Positions 61,750 through 64,000 of a stretch of 64,000 nt of DNA are shown here, piece after piece. This stretch comes from Microbacterium candidum (GTDB lineage Bacteria > Actinomycetota > Actinomycetes > Actinomycetales > Microbacteriaceae). Below the pieces are notes generated by a model that was not told the origin of the DNA, ran no database searches, and saw only the letters and a list, made by a program, of their open reading frames with translations. The stretch spans positions 310,001 to 374,000 of the forward strand of contig NZ_JASXSZ010000004.1 of NCBI RefSeq assembly GCF_030315975.1, written 5' to 3'. Both the position numbers and the translations under genes were made by a program. Position 1 is the stretch's first letter; every line of letters starts with the position of its first letter.

Positions 61750-61837
61750 GCGCCCACGTTAGTGCTGTCCTGGGCGCGGCACACCGGGCGTAACGTGAGG
61801 GCGGATGCGGATCGACGGCGTCGAGAATGGGGTCATC

Positions 61838-61987
61838 ATGTTCGGCAGGAAGCACCATGAGGAGAAGGTCGACGCCGAGGCGGAGGCCCTCGCCGAAGCG
61901 CAGGCCTCGCAAGCGGTCGAGGACTCCGAGACCGACGATTCGTCGGTGGACCCGGACCACCTGCTCGAGGCCGAAGAGGAACCGTGA
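61838..61987 (+). CDS. Small acidic protein upstream of the GNAT-AAA gene
   Basis: A 49-residue protein starting MFGRKHHEEKVDAEAEALAE and ending LLEAEEEP. It is strongly acidic and helical, with third-position GC as high as that of neighbouring real genes, which supports coding. An ATG eleven codons upstream is also possible. The stop lies 19 bp before the start of the GNAT-AAA gene on the same strand. I do not recognise the protein; it may be a partner or substrate of the ATPase, but this rests on position only. Confidence 0.55.
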   Translation: MFGRKHHEEKVDAEAEALAEAQASQAVEDSETDDSSVDPDHLLEAEEEP

Positions 61988-62006
61988 CGAGGAGACGGGC
62001 GCACCG

Positions 62007-63281
62007 ATGACCAGGACCTACATCCGTGACTTCCACGGAGATGACCTCGATCAGATCGTGCGCCTGTGGGGCCAGGTCGCGCAGGACAGCGCGTGGCCCA
62101 TCTACTCGCTCGCCGAGGTGATCGCCTCCTGCCAGGAGGACTACGCCGTCGTCGCCGTGCAGGGCGACCTCCTCGTCGGCGCGGCGGTCGGCCGCGCGGC
62201 GCATGCGCAGGGGTGGATCGTCTTCTTCGGCGTCGCCGACGCGGCCTCGCCCGCGGACGTCAGCGCGGGGCTCCTCCACGAACTCGAACGCCGGATGGCG
62301 CCGCTCGGACTCGCGAAGCTGTCGGTGCTGATCCCCGAGGCCGAAGGTCTCGAGGCGTTCACGGCGAACTCGTTCGAGGTCCATCGGTCCGTGCGGTACC
62401 TCGAGCGTGCGATGCCGGCGCAGCGGCGGGAGATCGACGCACTGAAGGAGCTCGGCGGCCGCATCCTGCCGCGGCACCTGTGGGAGCGGGTCGCTGGGAT
62501 GGCGCACGAGAAGGCGCTCCTCGAGGAGCGCCTCGTCACGCCGCTCGCCCATCCCGAGCTCGCCGAGCGGTTCGGCGTCGTGCCGCCGCGCGCGGTGATG
62601 CTGTTCGGCCCGCCCGGCACGGGGAAGACCACGTTCGCGCGAGCGGTCGCATCCCGCCTGGGCTGGCCGTTCGTCGAGCTCTTCCCTTCGCGCCTCGCCG
62701 ACGGGGGAGCGGGGCTCGCGGGCGCGCTGCGCGCGTCGTTCGAGAAGATCGACGAGCTCGAGCACGCCGTCGTGTTCATCGACGAGGTGGAGGAGATCGC
62801 ATCCCGGCGCGGGGGCATCCCCCCGTCGCCGATGCAGGGGGTCACCAACGAGCTGCTGAAACTCGTGGCGGACTTCCGCGACCGCGAGGGGCGGCTCCTC
62901 ATCTGCGCCACGAACTTCGTCAGGGCGTTGGATGCGGCGTTCCTCCGCCACGGCCGCTTCGACTACGTGATCCCGATCGGGCTCCCCGACACGGATGCCC
63001 GACGCGCGATCTGGGGGCGCTACATCCCGCCCGAATCGGCGACCGGCATCGACGTCGACAGGCTCGTCGCCGACAGCGAGGGGCTGACCCCCGCCGACAT
63101 CGAGTATGCGGCGCGGCGCGCTTCTCAGGAGGCTCTGGCCCGAGCCCTTCGTCCGGGCGAGGAGGAATCCGCCCTCACGACAGCGGACTACGAACGGGCG
63201 CTCGGCAGCACGAGGGCGACGGTGTCGCCCGAGGAGATCGACGAGTTCCGCGCCGACATCGAGACCATCGCACGCCTCTGA
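62007..63281 (+). CDS. GNAT acetyltransferase fused to AAA ATPase
   Basis: A 424-residue two-domain protein. Residues 1 to about 135 are GNAT-like (TRTYIRDFHGDDLDQIVRLW; VVAVQGDLLVGAAVGRAAHA; HELERRMAPLGLAKLSVLIP) but the acetyl-CoA loop RxxGxG is not evident, so this half may bind rather than acetylate. Residues about 150-424 are an AAA module of the FtsH/Cdc48 type: Walker A GPPGTGKT at 201-208, Walker B VVFIDEVEE with Asp259-Glu260, sensor-1 ICATNF and the second region of homology FLRHGRFDYVI. There is no protease domain or membrane segment. GAGGAGA upstream and ATG 62007 give this start. It could remodel protein complexes. Confidence 0.82.
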   Translation: MTRTYIRDFHGDDLDQIVRLWGQVAQDSAWPIYSLAEVIASCQEDYAVVAVQGDLLVGAAVGRAAHAQGWIVFFGVADAASPADVSAGLLHELERRMAPLGLAKLSVLIPEAEGLEAFTANSFEVHRSVRYLERAMPAQRREIDALKELGGRILPRHLWERVAGMAHEKALLEERLVTPLAHPELAERFGVVPPRAVMLFGPPGTGKTTFARAVASRLGWPFVELFPSRLADGGAGLAGALRASFEKIDELEHAVVFIDEVEEIASRRGGIPPSPMQGVTNELLKLVADFRDREGRLLICATNFVRALDAAFLRHGRFDYVIPIGLPDTDARRAIWGRYIPPESATGIDVDRLVADSEGLTPADIEYAARRASQEALARALRPGEEESALTTADYERALGSTRATVSPEEIDEFRADIETIARL

Positions 63282-63285
63282 CGGG

Positions 63286-63891
63286 TCAGCCGGCCAGGAG
63301 CCCGCCGATGATGGCGTCCACGGTGCGTTCGGCGGCGGCTCGCACGGCGGTGGAGGGCGTGCCGCGGAGCGGGCCGCGGAGGGCGAGCAGCGCGAAGCCG
63401 TGCACCGCCGACCAGCACGGCCACTCCGCTCCGGCGCGTGCGGACGCGGCCAGCGCACCGTCGGCGACCAGCCCGTCGAGGGCCTCCACGAGCGAGGCGA
63501 GCGGAGCTGGAAGCTCGCCGTCGCCTCGCACGGGGATCTCGGAGAACGCGACGTCGAACCATCCCGGCTCGGCCAGCGCGAAGCCGATATAGCCGAGGCC
63601 CACGGCGCGCAGGCGGTCACGCGCCGGGGGGAGTGCCGCATCCGTACGCTCCGCCACCATGCGTTCGGCCATGTGCTCTTGGATACGGGTCGCGACGGCG
63701 ACGAGGAGCGACTCGCGATCCGCGAAGTGCCGGTAGGTCGCACTGGGTGAGACGCCCGCGACTCGGGCGACATCGCGCAGCACGAGCGCGGACGCGCCGC
63801 CGGCGCGGGTGAGTGCAAGCCCGGCGTCGATGAGCGCCTCGCGCAGGTTGCCGTGGTGATAGGTCGCCCGGGCGACGGCCGGCTGCGGCAT
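63286..63891 (-). CDS. TetR-family regulator
   Basis: A 201-residue regulator. ATYHHGNLREALIDAGLALT and LRDVARVAGVSPSATYRHFA are the HTH; YHHGNLR is typical of a TetR subgroup with a TetR_C_13/WHG-type C-terminus, here with LGYIGFALAEPGWFDVAFSE and WSAVHGFALLALRGPL. It is convergent with the GNAT-AAA gene, 4 bp apart, and divergent from the gene at the window edge, which is its likely target. Confidence 0.9.
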   Translation of the reverse strand: MPQPAVARATYHHGNLREALIDAGLALTRAGGASALVLRDVARVAGVSPSATYRHFADRESLLVAVATRIQEHMAERMVAERTDAALPPARDRLRAVGLGYIGFALAEPGWFDVAFSEIPVRGDGELPAPLASLVEALDGLVADGALAASARAGAEWPCWSAVHGFALLALRGPLRGTPSTAVRAAAERTVDAIIGGLLAG

Positions 63892-63920
63892 CCAGAGCCC
63901 CCTGTTGCGTGTCGGAGCCG

Positions 63921-63939
63921 ATGTGTACGCTGTTCACAT
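63921..63939. promoter_or_regulatory. Candidate TetR operator
   Basis: ATGTGTACGCTGTTCACAT has 5-bp inverted arms ATGTG/CACAT around a 9-bp centre, in the divergent gap between the TetR gene and the edge gene. TACGCT within it could be a -10. Weak symmetry, so only a candidate. Confidence 0.4.
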
Positions 63940-63963
63940 TACCGCGGATCGAAGGAGAAGATG

Positions 63964-64000
63964 ATGACCACCGCACTCCCGCCCGTCGTCGATCGCGACT
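63964..64000 (+). CDS. Start of a gene cut by the window end
   Basis: Only 12 codons are visible, beginning MTTALPPVVDRD, preceded by GAAGGAGA at good spacing; ATG 63961 is one codon earlier. The start resembles DUF899-family thioredoxin-like proteins, which often open TALPxVV, but this is too short to decide. Divergent from the TetR gene and probably controlled by it. Confidence 0.5.
   Translation, partial: MTTALPPVVDRD

Overview
The window looks like chromosome of a high-GC Gram-positive bacterium, most likely a Microbacteriaceae member close to Microbacterium (inference from style and gene families; no marker such as 16S is present). Support: very high GC with strong third-position GC bias, a fused E2/E1 2-oxoglutarate enzyme of the actinobacterial Kgd/OdhA type, GuaB1, a DtxR/IdeR-type iron box, and many genes whose TANNNT -10 hexamer lies only 6-8 nt before the start codon, the signature of leaderless mRNAs. 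No rRNA, CRISPR array, phage or intact insertion sequence was seen.

Layout. 0-13 kb: core metabolism and membrane genes (glpD 3' end, amino-acid exporter, kgd, guaB1, pnuC, two CNNM/CorC-type membrane proteins, nnrD, a GT87-like membrane protein). 13-16 kb: a compact operon of a MerR/TipAS thiopeptide-sensor-like regulator and a TsnR/NshR-like 23S rRNA methyltransferase with a strong dyad upstream, then a thiamine-binding-type protein and a NUDIX hydrolase. 16-21 kb: methionine genes metX and metY. 22-26 kb: S51 peptidase, phosphoribosyltransferase, ung, an N-acetyltransferase and a flavin oxidase. 26-31.5 kb: a five-gene peptide-type ABC importer with 4-bp overlaps throughout. 31-36 kb: hydrolase, AhpD-like protein, tyrosine phosphatase, an iron-boxed stand-alone SIP-domain protein, an arginase-family protein. 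36-41 kb: TPM/PspA envelope-stress pair, DUF3097, trmB, and a guanidine-III riboswitch in front of a Gdx-type guanidinium exporter. 41-45 kb: small regulator/hydrolase modules with well defined divergent operators.

45-48 kb: tRNA-Arg(CCG), whose terminator hairpin is copied about 2.8 kb downstream; the segment between (flavin monooxygenase, a decayed quinone oxidoreductase, a trans-sulfuration-type PLP enzyme) looks like an insertion. 48-51.5 kb: VOC protein, FMO-like oxidoreductase, and an ArsR-SRPBCC-YciI operon. 51.5-59 kb: a cytoplasmic HtrA-like protease, then a LacI regulator, a GH13 glucosidase and a MalEFG-type importer forming an alpha-glucoside utilisation locus. 59-64 kb: an MFS exporter with an extra C-terminal domain, an SDR/DUF302 pair, a small acidic protein next to a GNAT-AAA ATPase fusion, and a TetR regulator divergent from a gene cut by the window edge.

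Intergenic gaps also hold two families of inverted-repeat elements: an 87-bp element (two copies) and a GGTCGTTGAGCG-ended element (three copies). The most notable points are the TipAS/TsnR operon, the guanidine-III riboswitch, the duplicated tRNA terminator, the GNAT-AAA fusion, and the iron-boxed SIP gene. No gene-free stretch longer than 300 bases was found; the longest are the 8372-8583 and 38722-38978 gaps.
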